64,000 nt of DNA from Hypericum androsaemum (taxonomy: Eukaryota > Streptophyta > Magnoliopsida > Malpighiales > Hypericaceae), in NCBI GenBank assembly GCA_963995505.1, contig OZ023187.1, positions 3,727,501-3,791,500 of the forward strand, read 5' to 3'. Shown here piece after piece: positions 24,482-36,380 of the stretch (positions within the stretch are counted from its first letter, which is position 1; the number at the start of each line of letters is the position of its first letter). The translations under genes and the position numbers were made by a program. The notes beneath the pieces are model-generated. The model had not been told where the DNA came from. It did not search any database and saw only the letters and a list, made by a program, of their open reading frames with translations.

Positions 24482-25305
24482 TGTTGGATTTGAATGACAA
24501 TCAAAGCAAAGGAAGCCCAATGTGGGAAAGCCCAAAGTAGAATAGTCCAAAACTGGTGGTACACTTCTTATCCCACATCAGAAGTGGAAGGAAGAAAATC
24601 TCACTTTATAAGGAGTTGTTCCTTGTTAGCTAAAAACTAAGTGTTCCACCTGGAGTGCTATCTAAGGCCGATTGTGAGGATGGTGCAAAGTACCATCCGA
24701 GCACGAGCACACACACGTGCGTGCGCGCATGGCGCATTGGACGCAGGTCGCAATAAGCACTTTGTGGCGCAATGGGCACTTTGTGGCGCACTTGGCACTT
24801 CACACGTGCGCATCATTTGGAGGAGCTTTAAAGTTTTGGCAAATTTTAGAAAACTCCAGAAGGGTCACGAAGGAGTGCGAAAGGGCTGGTCTGTCTAATC
24901 GAAGGATCGCGAGCAGTAGCTACAGGCTGCTAGCCGAATGTGTGCCTATCCAGAGAACCCACCGAAGGGACACGAGCAGAATGCCTACCCGAAAGGGTGC
25001 GAATGGACTGGCAGCCTACCTGCTGGCCGAAGAGATTCAAAGAACATTTCTTTAGTAACATTTCTTTAGTTACTAGTTGTTCTTCTCTCCCTCTCTCTCA
25101 AGAAAGTTCCGAGTATCCAAGGTTCGTCCGAAGCTTCGAGAATCGTTGTGCTATGATCTTGCAAGCAACAAAGTCATTGTATCTTGAGGATGATTGCCGT
25201 AGCCCGTAAGCACTGAATACGGGGCAATCTCGTCTTACGGAGAAAGAGTGAAACTCTTGCCTCGACTTAGATCCTAATCAAGTACACCACCTTCGACGAA
25301 CAACA
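24482..25305 (+). repeat. 3' LTR of the copia element
   Basis: 824 bp, starting TGTTGG and ending CAACA. Compared with the 5' LTR it lacks the TATA-containing block at a junction near 25045, where AACATTTCTTTAG is present twice. It also has a local duplication of a CACTTTGTGGCGCA unit near 24757-24790. The 14-nt self-complementary site is retained at 25226-25239. Confidence 0.92.
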
Positions 25306-25311
25306 ATGCCA

Positions 25312-25410
25312 AAGGACATGTAGCCTAGCAACACATGGTGTTGTCAAATTCTATGAGGTACAGGGTTCAAACCCTGGCAATGATATAAAAAATGTACCTT
25401 AAAAAAAATA
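25312..25410 (+). mobile_element. tRNA-like SINE copy
   Basis: Contains GGGTTCAAACCCTGG, which fits a tRNA-type B box (GGTTCAANCC), followed by a GTGTAAA/TTACCTT-like end and an A-rich tail. It is related to five other copies in this window. It lies directly after the 3' LTR of the copia element. SINEs of this kind are transcribed by RNA polymerase III and mobilised by LINE enzymes. Confidence 0.6.
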
Positions 25411-27199
25411 CATTAATCAATAATTATGTATTTTGTGTCATATCCAAATTCGGCTCGGAAAAAGGTCAAAATTGGGTTGAAAGTCTCGGAAGTTTAGATT
25501 TTCTATATTAAACCGGGGTCAGTTTATGTTTTCCTATATTAGGCCGAGGATATGTTTATTTTTTCCTATATTAGGCCGGGGCTAGGTTAGGTTTTTCTAT
25601 GTATGGAGAGCTTGAGTATAGGAGAAAAATACCAAAAATCACACACAAACCAAGCTTAGCTTTTGTTACTCTTTTTTTTCTATCCACTTTTTTCTCCCTC
25701 TCCATTATGCCGACCTAGAAACGACCACTCTAAAACCGTCTTAGGTTAATTCGATATTCTGCCACTTTTTCGCTGCAACACAGAGGGTATCGTTTAAGAA
25801 GTATGGTAGGTTATTGTCAAACAAGATTAATAAACATAATTTTATTTACTTATAATTAACTAGACCGAAGAGCCATTTTTTAAACAAGATTAATAAACAT
25901 AATTTTATATTTTCCAAATAATTTATTTATATAGTATACTAAATGTAACGTAGAGCGTGGGATTGCCGAATCCTATATCGCGCGTGGGTATTCTATTTTT
26001 AACAGGTAGGCCCATAAGGTGGGTTTTCTCTCTAGTCAGCAATGTCTCATTTCTCGTCTCTTATCATTCGCCCACATGAATGGAATTGGAATTCCACGAG
26101 ATAGAATTAAAATTTTAAAATTAAAATTTTCACTATTAAAATAAATAAATAAATTGTATTGCCACTCAAAGTAATCCCAAGAGTAATTACACCATCATAA
26201 AAAGTGTAACGAAATACACCCAAGATACTAGATAACGCAGATCAACAACCTGATACAACGCTATCTAAATACAATACTCAGGAATCACAAAAAAAAAACT
26301 GAAGCAACCCTAACATGCTCCAAATCCAACCAAACAAACTTACCTAGGTTAGTGAAGATCAAACGGAAAGAAGCTGGTAGATCCCCGAGCAGCAACCTTG
26401 ATTGCCGATAGGATGGAAGAAGTGTCAACATCTCATGAGAAGCCCATCAGAATTGCCAGCCGGGAGGCCTCCGAAGTTATCTCCTCCTGATGAGTTTCGT
26501 CAACCCGATTCACTACGTTGGAAATCAACGAACCAAGGCTTTGCACCAGAGGAGGCAGCCGCTTTGGCCGTGGGTTTACAAATCCGGCAGCTAGATCTGA
26601 TCGGGGTCACCAACAAAGACTTCCCCCTCCTCTTCATGGGCGTTGGAGGAGGCCAAACTAAAGCAGGCGAAAGTCCAGCCTCAAGAAACGAAGCACTAGC
26701 CACGTTCGACAAGCCATAATGCTGCAAATCAGTCACTCCGATTGAAGCCAGGAACTCCAAGTCATCCTGCAAACCCGAAGAAGAACCAGCACCATCCACA
26801 AGCCTATCAACCAAGCCAACATCGGGAGACCATCCACTTCCCCCGAACTAAAAGCAGCAACGGAGGAGGGCTGCTGCGACACCACTTTCGCAGAAGCTGC
26901 TACAAATATTGACTATTAATTTACACTCCTTTTTCATTTAGTTTTTGAGCAATTCACCGGTTTTAACTTTTAATATTGACTTGTTTAATTACCATAGGAT
27001 CAATGTAAACTGAACTAAACATCACCAAACTCCACTGTAATGATGCAATGTTTATATATTTGACATATTTTTTTTGGTTAATTTTTTAATATTCAGAGTT
27101 TAGCAGAGTCATATCCTATCTAGAAACGACTCTCACAATGAGATCTTTGGCATTCATGACGTTCCTTAAACGAATTCAATTTATTTAGCACTTGCATCA
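25411..27199. other. Intergenic DNA, no recognised gene
   Basis: Overlapping ORFs on both strands at 26402-26814 are more GC-rich than their surroundings. The minus-strand ORF ends in a region with an AT-rich tail at about 26100-26150 that resembles the 3' end of a LINE-type retroelement. I recognise no protein family and treat it as a possible retroelement fragment, not a gene. Confidence 0.4.
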
Positions 27200-27208
27200 T
27201 TAAAATTA

Positions 27209-28406
27209 GGACAAATTACCCTCACATTCCTGTACTTTGGTCACCCTCCCCCTAGGGTCCCTGACTTTTGGAAAATGATTGCCCCGGTCCCTAAGTTTTG
27301 ATGATAATAGACTCTCGGGTCCCTGGAGCCGGAATATTCCTTTTTCTCCGGTGAACCCCCACCTGAAATAACTAAAATACCCCTCCCCCTAAAAAAAAGA
27401 CCATCTTTCCTTCCCCTTCTTCTTCCTCCCACTTCATCTTCTTCCTCCCCCTTCAACCAAAACCAAAATCAAAACTAAAAAATAAATCTAAATATTTTTA
27501 GTGAGAATCAAAACCAATTAGAAAGAATCAAAATTTTAATAACCCTAATTTTATAATTAGGGTTTTTTCAGAAGATTATATTCATCCAAACCTTCCTCGA
27601 TATTCTATCTCCTCCATCCAAACCTTCCTCGTGTTCTTCCTCGGTGTTCTATCTCCTCCATTCAAACCTTCTCCCGCCTCCCTCGCCCGCTGCTGCTGCT
27701 CCTCTCCTCCTCCTCCCTCTGTTTCTCCGCCGCCTCCCTCCTCGCCTCTCTCCTCTTCGCCTTCTTCCTCTCCTTTCTCTTCTCCTTCCTCTTCTCCTTC
27801 CTACTCCCCGCCGCTGCCTTCTCCTACTCCTCTCCGGCTCCCCCATCTCGCCCTTCTCTTACTTCTTCACCCATCATTTCAAATCCTCTCTTTCTTTTTC
27901 TTTTCGGTTAAACCTCACAAAAATTCATCAGTTATTTCTTATCAGTTATCAGAGAAAGCTGTTGATGGATTTTTTTATTGCGGCCACCAGGCGGGGTTGG
28001 TACCCATGGGTTGCGGCATGTACTTCGCTATCTTTCCAAATTGACGACGATTTAGTTTTTTGATTTAATGTTTGGGGAGGGAGATCTTGAAATGATGGTC
28101 ATCGGGGTGCCGCCGCTGCCGCAGGGGTCGGGGAGGGAGTTCCTGAACCCGCCGTCCGACAGCATCTCCAACCTCCGCTTGGATGACAAGAGCTCGAACG
28201 TGCTTCGCGGGGAGTTCATCCACGGCTGATTTTTTTTCGTTCCTCAGATTTTTTTTGTTCGTTCTTGAATCGTTGCTGATATTCTGGCTCCAGAGACCCG
28301 AGAGTCTATTATCATCAAAACTTAGGGACGGGGCAATCATTTTCTAAAAGTCAGGGACCCTAGGGGAAGGGTGACCAAAGTACAGGGATGTGAGGGTAAT
28401 TTGCCC
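27209..28406. mobile_element. Pack-MULE-like Mutator element carrying a gene fragment
   Basis: About 120 bp at each end are near-identical inverted repeats, beginning GGACAAATTACCCTCACAT on the left and GGGCAAATTACCCTCACAT when the right end is read inward. A perfect 9-bp direct repeat, ttaaaatta, flanks the element (27200-27208 and 28407-28415). Long terminal inverted repeats with a 9-bp duplication are the signature of the Mutator superfamily. The 1.2-kb interior has no transposase. It holds pyrimidine-rich leader-like sequence and a GC-rich exon-like segment (28092-28229), so it fits a Pack-MULE, a non-autonomous element that has captured host gene pieces. Confidence 0.88.
28092..28229 (+). 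pseudogene. Captured gene fragment, probably BUB3 N-terminus
   Basis: A 45-codon ORF inside the Mutator element contains GREFLNPPSDSISNLR, which matches the start of plant BUB3 spindle-checkpoint WD40 proteins (typically GRELxNPPSDGISNLRFS). The similarity stops after this motif, where the WD repeats should begin, and a stop follows 17 codons later. It is therefore a captured first-exon piece, not a working gene. Identification rests on one short motif. Confidence 0.55.
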
Positions 28407-28415
28407 TTAAAATTA

Positions 28416-29689
28416 TTATTGGGCTCGATCTGATTTAGAAAATTACGAAGTGTAAAATATTACCGGGTTTTTATAGTTGGAAGTAATAAAATGTTTAGTT
28501 TTACTACAATTAAGTTCCTTCCCGTAACTTTGAGTTGATTGCCAAAAATTGGTAAAAAGGGATTTACTTGTAAAATTTTCCAACTAAAAAGACTAAAGTA
28601 CAACTATTCTTGACAATCTATTCACTCTAACTAAAAGAACCCAACAATAATTTACCCAGCTACAAACTTTAGCAAATTAAGTCAAAATGGAAGAAATAAT
28701 AGACTTTCTATCAATTAACGTGTTTGATTTTTTTTATAGAGGTTTTTTAGACCATCTCTTATTCAGACACGAATGCGCCAACTAATTTACGTTCAAGGTG
28801 GCGAGACGTTTGAAATGTGACAAAATTCTCATAATAAGTATTTAACATTCTTCCATTCATAATAACTCGAATTCGAGACTTCTTGATTAAAATTAAAATT
28901 AAAATAACGTTATCACTAGCTAATCTAAGTGATTATTGGTTGCGTAGGTCTTTCTACTCGACATAAATGCCAATTTTTTCTACCTGACAAATTAGTTTGC
29001 AGCACTTTTTGACATGGACATTATGGGTAACATCTGGGAGACACTTTCACAAAACTCTAACATGACATCAAGATACAATGTATATGATGAATTGTTTAAG
29101 GTTTCACGTTGAAATTAACTGCCAACTAGTAAATACAATAGCTAATCATAGTGTGGAAAGAATCATCACCCACTTCCACAAAAAATACACAGAGAAGTGG
29201 AGAGGGAAATTGACAAGTCTGGCCTACTTCAATCCTTTATATTGAAATCTTTGTTAGTTTTTTCTCATCACTCATTTGAAAAGTGACAAATTTCTCGTAA
29301 CAAATATTCAACACTGCTACATTTTAATAACTCAAACACAAATTTTTTGGTTAAATTATGACCAACGGATCTAAGTACTAGTTGGTTGAAGTTCTCATTA
29401 TTTGAATGTTCGTCCAACTTGAATCAAGAATAGCCAATTTCGTGAAAAATTTGACACTAAATGCTATGTATTATACATAGAATTCGAGAATACGCGGTGT
29501 TATTGCTGGTAATATTATCCTGGCGCGGTTTATTTCCTTTAAGTTTTACCGCGCTAGAGTTTTAATGAGGTTAGCAATTATATAGATAAGTTACGAATAC
29601 CAGATTGGTCAATAAAATTACCAATTAAAACGATCTCACAAGAATAACGGATATAACTAATTTTATTTTGGGTTATAAGAAATGGGTTA
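28416..29689. other. AT-rich intergenic DNA
   Basis: No supported feature; short ORFs only. Confidence 0.6.
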
Positions 29690-29783
29690 GTAGTCGAAGA
29701 GTACAAAGTGTTGTAAATATCTAGGAAGTCCAGGGTTCAAATTCTGGTATTATAATGGTGTAAAATTTACCTTTAAAAAAATA
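29690..29783 (+). mobile_element. tRNA-like SINE copy
   Basis: Shows the family pattern: TTGTAAATATCTAG, then the B-box-like GGGTTCAAATTCTGG, then ATGGTGTAAAATTTACCTT and an A-rich tail. Confidence 0.65.
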
Positions 29784-29785
29784 GG

Positions 29786-29995
29786 GTTAGTTACCAGATT
29801 CAAAGTGGAAGCCTTCAATGGAGGGGGAGTATTTTTGGATTTCGTAAGTTTCTCACATGAAAATTAGCGTGCCTTTTGGGTTTCGTAAGTTTCCCGCGTG
29901 AAAATTAGCGGGTATTTTTTTTATGGGCTAATATTCATGTAATATATTTTTTTCTTTTTTGTTTTATTTTGATATTAATAAAATTGGATTTATTT
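29786..29995 (+). mobile_element. Probable LINE 3' end
   Basis: Begins GGTTAGTTACCAGATTC and includes TGGGTTTCGTAAGTTTC twice. It ends GATATTAATAAAATTGGATTTATTTATT, which resembles the tail of plant L1-type LINEs. A second, diverged copy with the same order of motifs lies at about 62530-62755, showing that it is a dispersed repeat. No reverse transcriptase is attached here. Confidence 0.5.
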
Positions 29996-30605
29996 ATTAA
30001 TGTGCCCGATAACACAAACCGTTATTACACGCATACATCCCTACGCGCGTGTTTCAGTTAATACAGTTGGTCGACAACCAAAAGTTTCTTAATTCAATCA
30101 AAAGGGAAAAAAAAAGTAAAAAACAAACATAGCTACCGCTTTCCTTTTTTTTTTTGATCCTCCTTCCCTCCCCTATCTCCATTTTTTTTTCTTCTTCTTC
30201 TTCTTCTTCTCCATTATACATTTTTGTAACAATTACTTCTCTCCCCTAAAACCCAAAACAAGAAGGAAAAAAAAACAGACTAAATAAAGCAGAGGGCATT
30301 AGATAACAACAAATAAAACCCCATCAAAGTTGACATCATCACCACCTTTACAAAAAAAAAGGTCCCACCTCCTATATCCTACATTGGTTCTCTTCTCTCT
30401 GTCTCTCTGTTTTTTTTCCCTCTTTTTTTGTGGGTTGGGATTTGTATTCTTAAAAGTGAAAATATTTCTTCATGTATTGCATCACATGTGCCTTCTGTTT
30501 GTATTGGCCTAATAAAGTTGAATTGCACCCTTTTATTTTCCTCCAAAGTATATAGAATCCAGCTTTTTGAGGCCCACTTTTGGAGGGTTGTTAATTGTTA
30601 AGGCC

Positions 30606-30608
<3 letters not shown>

Positions 30609-30640
<32 letters not shown>
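30609..30640 (+). repeat. GA microsatellite in the leader of the ankyrin gene
   Basis: A run of AGAGAG about 28 bp long, ending in GGGGGG, about 310 bp upstream of the ankyrin start codon. GA repeats are common in plant 5' leaders and can bind BPC/GAGA-type factors; function here is not shown. A leader intron (GTAAACTT ... TTTAG, about 30683-30791) is possible. Confidence 0.75.
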
Positions 30641-30643
<3 letters not shown>

Positions 30644-30950
30644 AATTTACAATTACAGATGGTTTTGGCTGTTCTAGGCCAGGTAAACTTGGTTCTTGTC
30701 TTCTTTTTGTGTTTTATTTTTCTCCCATTTTATTTTTTTGGATATTGTGTTTTCTTCCATTTGATGTTTGATTTTTTTTTTTGTAATTTAGGATGCAAGA
30801 GAGTGCAGAATTGGACAAGGGAGACAAGGCCAAGCCTCAGGAATGTGGGATTGATGAATCCAAAATTAAATTCAAAGAATAGCATCATCATCAGGGTTCC
30901 TTTTTTTTAGTTGTGGACCTTTGTGATCATATATTTTTCGGATTTTTTTA

Positions 30951-32719
30951 ATGGATCCGATGGATTCGCCGCCTAAGAAGAAGATGGCCAAGCAGCTGAC
31001 AGGAAAGAGGGAGGACACCGAGCTGCATTCTGCAGCTAGAGCAGGAGATCTGGACCTTGTGACGGAAATCCTTTCGTATACCGACGAGTCCGAGCTCAAG
31101 GAGTTGCTCGAAAAGCAGAACATGTCCGGAGAAACCGCGCTTTACGCTGCTGCAGAATGCGGCCAAGCTGATGTTATCAGAGAGATGATCAAGTACTATG
31201 ATCTTGCTGATGCCGGGATCAGAGCGAGGAACGGGTTCGACGCGTTCCACATTGCTGCTAAGCAAGGTGATTTAGGTCCGCGCACGAACACGAACACGAA
31301 AACAAATTTTTGTCTACATTGGTACTTCGATCTGATTTTCTGTGTCTGCATTGTTGCAGAGATACTTAGTATATTGTTGGAGGCCCATCCGGAGTTGGCT
31401 ATGACGGTCGATTTGACGAATACGACTGCCCTGCATACTGCTGCAACACAAGGGCACATAGAGATAGTGAACTTCTTCTTGGAAGCAGCGTGCAGCCTGG
31501 CGACGATTGCTAAGAGCAACGGGAAAACCGCGCTGCATTCTGCAGCACGAAACGGGCATGTGCAGGTGGTGCGAGCCCTTCTGTCTGCCGAGCCAGGGAT
31601 CGTGTCAAGGACCGACAAGAAGGGGCAAACCGCGCTTCATATGGCAGCGAAGGGGCAGAGACTCGAGGTCGTGGAAGAGCTGATTAACGCAGACCCTTCA
31701 TCGGTTAACATGGTTGATACTAAAGGCAATGCAGCATTGCATATTGCTACAAGGAAAGGAAGAGCCGAGGTACTTTATTCGAAGTATATCGATTAAGAAT
31801 CGTATGATCGTGCTATAGCAACAGTTTTGTGTTTGTGCAGATTGTAAAATTGATACTGAGGCACAAAGAGACCAATGTAAAAGCAGTAAACAGAGCTGGT
31901 GAGACAGCATTAGACACAGCTGAGAAGATGGGGCATCCGGATATTGCAGCCATTCTGCAGGAGTCCGGGGTGCCAAGCGCGAAACAGATAAAGCCACAAC
32001 CGAATAATCCTGCTCGGGAACTAAAACAGACAGTGAGCGACATCAAACACGAGGTGCATTATCAGCTCGAACACACACGACAGACGAGGAGGCGAGTTCA
32101 GGACATCGCGAAGCGTATCAACAAAATGCACGCCGAAGGGCTAAACAATGCTATCAATTCAACAACTGTGGTGGCTGTGCTGATTGCAACGGTAGCCTTT
32201 GCAGCCATCTTTACTGTCCCGGGCCAGTACGCTGACGATGCCTCGGACATTGCGCAAGGCGAGTCTCTTGGCGAAGCGAATATAGCTCCGAAGACCGCGT
32301 TCCTCATATTCTTCATCTTCGACTCCGTCGCCCTCTTCATTTCGCTCGCGGTGGTGGTGGTGCAGACCTCAGTTGTGGTGATAGAGAGCAAAGCAAAGAA
32401 GCAAATGATGGCCATCATCAACAAGCTAATGTGGATGGCGTGCGTGCTCATCTCGGTCGCCTTCTTGGCGCTCTCATTCGTCGTGGTGGGGGAGAAGGAG
32501 AAGTGGTTGGCGATCGGCGTGACGGTCATAGGAGCAACTATCATGGTGACCACACTGGGGACGATGTGTTACTGGGTGATCAAACACCGAATCGAGGCCT
32601 CGAACATCCGGAGCATCCGGAGGTCGTCAATGGGAAGCAGATCCCGATCGTTTTCCGTGTCAGCGTTGTCGGATACCGAACTCCTGAACAATGAATTCAA
32701 GAGAATGTATGCAATATGA
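30951..32719 (+). CDS. Ankyrin-repeat PGG-domain membrane protein, ITN1/At5g02620-like
   Basis: Three exons (30951-31275, 31360-31769, 31841-32719) with GT-AG introns of 84 and 71 bp encode 537 residues. The short first intron is a multiple of three and open, so an unspliced reading looks coding, but removing it restores the repeat QGDLEILSILLEAHPEL. The N-terminal two thirds hold about seven ankyrin repeats (for example NGKTALHSAARNGHVQVVRA and KKGQTALHMAAKG). A coiled linker (ARELKQTVSDIKHEVHYQLE) follows, then a PGG domain starting NNAINSTTVVAVLIATVAFA with GQYADDAS and four membrane segments. The tail ends in YAI. Family members act in the plasma membrane in salt-stress and reactive-oxygen signalling. 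The family call is secure; its specific role is inferred from relatives. Confidence 0.95.
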
Positions 32720-32852
32720 CAGACTCATTCCCATGGCTGCTTTTTGCAGCACACACAACCATAGGACTTTTGGTCCTTGTAAATGTATAGCTCTTACTTG
32801 AGAATCTTCACCATATTAGCAGAATTATAACAAGTTACAACTTCCAAAGTTC

Positions 32853-33765
32853 CTAACATAAATTTCTCAAAGTATAACAGCAAGTTACAAATGCTGCAGT
32901 CTCAACCAATATAAATAGCCTGCCAGCTAATTTTTCTCGGAATTCCTTCTGTTCGAATGCTCTGCTCTTCGACCTTCGGTTGGTTTATACTCCTAGGGCT
33001 TGATAGTGCCTGGTCAAGGATCTTCAAGCTCTTGTCTCCATTGACGCGGGCTCCCTCGATATCTTCATTCACCAACCGAAGAAAAAGATAGGTTGGGATC
33101 CATCTTGAATCTGGTTGTTATGATGCACTTGGCCAATCTGTGAGGCAGTAAACTTTGTTGGACTGGTACAACACATCCGAATCGTGCCACGCAGTTGCCA
33201 TCGTAAGGACCGTTCATCTGTAAGAACAATGGCTTCCAACTCGAAAGATTTGCCGCTCTACCTGACTTCTTATCCAATAGGATCCAACTCAATCTCAATG
33301 TACATCTCATCAACTCTTCAGATTGATCTTCACTTGAAGAACTTTCACCAATTACATCTCCACTGATCTGATCCCGGTCTAAAGAATCCCACTGGAACGG
33401 GCAATTAAGAAACCATCTCCAGCTTTCACTACCCTTCTCAAGCTTCTGATGTGAAATGCCAGTTGGAATTCCATCCAAGAACCTGGAGAGCACGCACTTG
33501 TCGTCAAGAAAGACATCAACAAGCGACACAAGACCATCAGGTGAAGAGCAGACATCAACAGGCGAGTTTGCAGCAGCATTGTCATCATATACAATCCGCG
33601 GATAACAGCTGGCTCGAGTTCGGTAGAAGGCCACGTCGAGTGCTCTTCGTCTCGCGCTAGTTCACGGAGGTCCGAGTTGGTGCAGGCAACAGATGCCAAA
33701 GAAGTGCCCTCCAGATGGGACAATATGTTTGCCAACATATCATTGCCAATACCCTTCAACTCCAT
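32853..33765 (-). pseudogene. F-box protein pseudogene, left copy of a duplication
   Basis: Closely similar to the intact F-box gene at 36381-37415, including the start (ATG at 33765) and the last codons TLRNLC. It has lost about ten codons after ELARDE and a longer stretch after PSTELE, shifting the frame. Near 33065 a further deletion removes the region equivalent to EGSLHWKEL and ends the frame early. The duplicated segment also includes 3' flanking sequence, so it arose by segmental duplication, not retroposition. The left copy appears non-functional. Confidence 0.88.
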
Positions 33766-34127
33766 CTTCAAAGTAAGAATAAGAAAATTTTATCAGAATG
33801 ATCAGATTGTGAGGTTTGGCTAGGATCTGCAGAATAATCTGTTAATGCAGATTTTGTAAGCAATTGTACTTCAAAGGACTACCATATATATAGAGAGAGA
33901 AGTTCTTAGAGTAAGGTTTGGATAAAGATTTCGTAAAGGGTGAGCGTGAAATATACCAAACACCAAGGGCCTGAGCGTAATTTACCCTTGATTAAAACCA
34001 GGCTCAAATAAGGTACTTAAGTCACTTTATTGGATCCAATCCAGGCCCAATGAAGGTCCTTAACTCAAGTCACTCGAAAAGAGACTCGCCGGAGAGGAGA
34101 AGGGAGGGCGAACCAAAATCCAACCCA

Positions 34128-35560
34128 ATGGATTCGGACAACCGACAACTGCCTCCGCCGCCGGAACCCGACGAAGGCGGCGGATCGGCGAGGAACTGGC
34201 TGGATCTGCCGCGTGACGTGGCGGCCGCGATACTCCGGCGCTCGGGGTCGTGGACTTGCTCACAAGCGCCCAGTACGTGTGCACAACGTGGAGGGGGATA
34301 TCCAGGGACCCATCCATGTGGCAACACGTGGACATGACCTCCTCCTCTACATTTCCTAGAGGTTTCCCCTTTTCCCCTTCCCTTTTAACCCCTTTTTTTT
34401 AATAAAAAAATTTAATTCGGAAACTGCTCTCTGTTTCGTCGAGTCGAACCCTAGAGGAAGTGATTTAACTTGTTAGGGGTCATGTGCATTTGGTATAGAT
34501 CAAGTCAACTTAACAATGTGCTCTGTTGGCTTATCGGACGAGGCATTGGCTTCGGTTGCCGCGAACGTTCCTCTCTTGGAGGAGCTCGAGTTCTCGTACT
34601 GCGATGCTTTGGTGAAAACTATCGAAGTCTTCGGCTGCTTTTGTCCTTTGCTCAAAACGTTTAAGCTGAACTGCAAAGGGTGCAGAACTGGGTATGCCAC
34701 TATTTGTTCAGATCAAGAGGCTCAAGCAATTGCGAAAAACATGCCCGGGCTAGTCTACTTGCAGATATTTGGGAATCGACTGACTAATGCTGGCTTAGAG
34801 GCGATTCTGGATGCCTGCACACACCTCGATTCGCTCGACTTGCGGCAGTGTTTCAATCTCAATCTCCGTGGGGAGTTGGAAAAGACGTGTGCTGAGAGGA
34901 TCAAGGATTTGAGGCTTCCCTATGATCCAACGGATGATTACCCGTTCAACTCGGAAATAGCTTCCTTTGGTATTCCTGACTATTGTGACTATTGGTGATA
35001 TTATTGCCAACTATCTTGATGATTATGATGACTTTACTGTTGAGGACCTTCTCGATGATGGTATGTAACCTTGGATCTAAGTGTTTCTTGTATTGGACAT
35101 AATTTTGTTTGCTACAACTGTTTTGCTCTTTTGTACATCTGAACCCAAACAGCTTAGTTTATCCACCTAACTTCTGTTTCGTAAGTACGTTCGACGCAAG
35201 TTGCCTGCAGGTTTGTCGATGGTCGCATGTCCTTCTTCGATTTTGCAGATGATAAGGTATTGTTACTAGTGACTTGCTGGTTTATGTTTTGTTGGAAGAA
35301 CCTGCTTCTTTCGATCCATTGGAATCAAATAGAATCTATCTACGGAGTTACCTACACTTTCAGAGTAGTAGTGAAGTTTGAATATGGATGATCTTTAAAC
35401 TGCTTTTTACATCGAAATTGTTATAGTAAGATCTATATTAATTAATACTTGTCGAGAAGATCAAGGATCTGAGGATTCCTAATGATCCAATGGATGGAGA
35501 TGTGTATTCTTACATGGATGGCTTTTCCGATGATGAAATTGACGATGTTTAGGATGGTTT
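34128..35560 (+). pseudogene. F-box/LRR protein (SKIP19-like), broken
   Basis: The start at 34128 opens an F-box of the SKIP19/FBW2 type (NWLDLPRDVAAAILRR). A one-base loss near 34240 shifts the frame, and the remainder of the motif (SAQYVCTTWRGISRDPSMWQ) continues in another frame. The middle of the protein is missing. Leucine-rich repeats resume at about 34494-34998 (LSDEALASVAANVPLLEELE, LVYLQIFGNRLTNAGLEAIL), ending in ERIKDLRLPYDP and a stop. The acidic tail appears out of frame after it, and a second copy of the last exon (KIKDLRIPNDP) lies at about 35455-35555. Intact relatives are SCF ubiquitin-ligase substrate receptors. No splice pattern I can find repairs the F-box frameshift. Confidence 0.75.
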
Positions 35561-36380
35561 GTCTGACTATGGCTGTACATTGATCAATTAGACCATGTTT
35601 CCCTTCCTGGCTTCCCAGAGTTTCCCAGAAGAGAACTTGCTATTTTTAATCTCTATTATTTAGAGTCGAGCATTGTCAGGCTCATCTCTCAAAATAGCTA
35701 TTCTCATTTTGATGTGTGAACCCAGACAGTTTAAGTGTATGAAAGATTGTTAAAGAGTTACCGTTGTCTCCTTCAGTTCTCTGCATTCGATGAAGGTGTT
35801 CTCAAAATGTCTTCTGCCATATGATGCTAGGTTGTTAAATCAGGAAGATTATTCATTTCACTTTCTCTCGGTGGTTTCAAAAGATGAATGTTATACTTTA
35901 ATACACATCTGGCGTGTCTTAGGCTATGTAGTCAAAGCGGCCCGCCCCGCCGCCGCGATCCCAGCACCAGAAAATCTGAAATTTTGCTCCGCACTGCTCT
36001 GATCCGGCAACCTTGGGTGATGCGGCCGGAGCGGTCCAACGAGGCCTGAAGCAGCCTCTCTACTCGAGTTCAGGTAAAATACAAGCTTGCCCTCAAGTTT
36101 TAAAAGTTTTTAGGGGTGAATCGGTAATTCTGAAGAACCCTAAAGTATTTATCTATAATTATGAATAACTGTATTAGTGGCATGTCAAACTAAATAGCAC
36201 CCTCTCCGCTCTGCGTTACTGTGTCGCATCACGTTTGGGTGCAATGAGTTTTGGTCTTTGCAGAACACAGAACCGTAGGACTTTTGGTCCTTCTAAATGC
36301 ATAGCTCTTACTTGAGAATTTTCACCATCTTAGTAGAATCATAACAAGTTACAACTTCCATATAACATCCTCCAAAGTTC

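Larger units (their letters stand above)
19135..25305 (+). mobile_element. Ty1/copia LTR retrotransposon, complete but inactive
   Basis: Two LTRs (19135-20065 and 24482-25305), each beginning TGTTGG and ending CAACA, bound an internal region with gag, protease, integrase, reverse transcriptase and RNase H segments in the copia order. The flanks atgca (19130-19134) and atgcc (25306-25310) are a 5-bp target-site duplication with one mismatch. A polypurine tract, ACGGGAGAT, sits just before the 3' LTR. Stop codons and frameshifts break the polyprotein in many places and the LTRs differ by indels, so the copy is old and cannot move by itself. It lacks the usual plant initiator-Met-tRNA primer-binding site. 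Confidence 0.95.

Noticed and set aside
26402..26814. Overlapping ORFs in a GC-richer patch
   Set aside because: No recognised domain, and both strands are open, which points to composition or an old retroelement fragment.
27631..28063. Pro/Ser-rich and Leu-rich ORFs in the Mutator element
   Set aside because: A long pyrimidine-rich tract makes several frames open; there is no gene-like conservation.
30951..31796. Ankyrin gene read as a single unspliced ORF ending at 31796
   Set aside because: The 84-bp first intron happens to be open and in frame, but splicing restores the ankyrin repeat and the third exon supplies the PGG domain.
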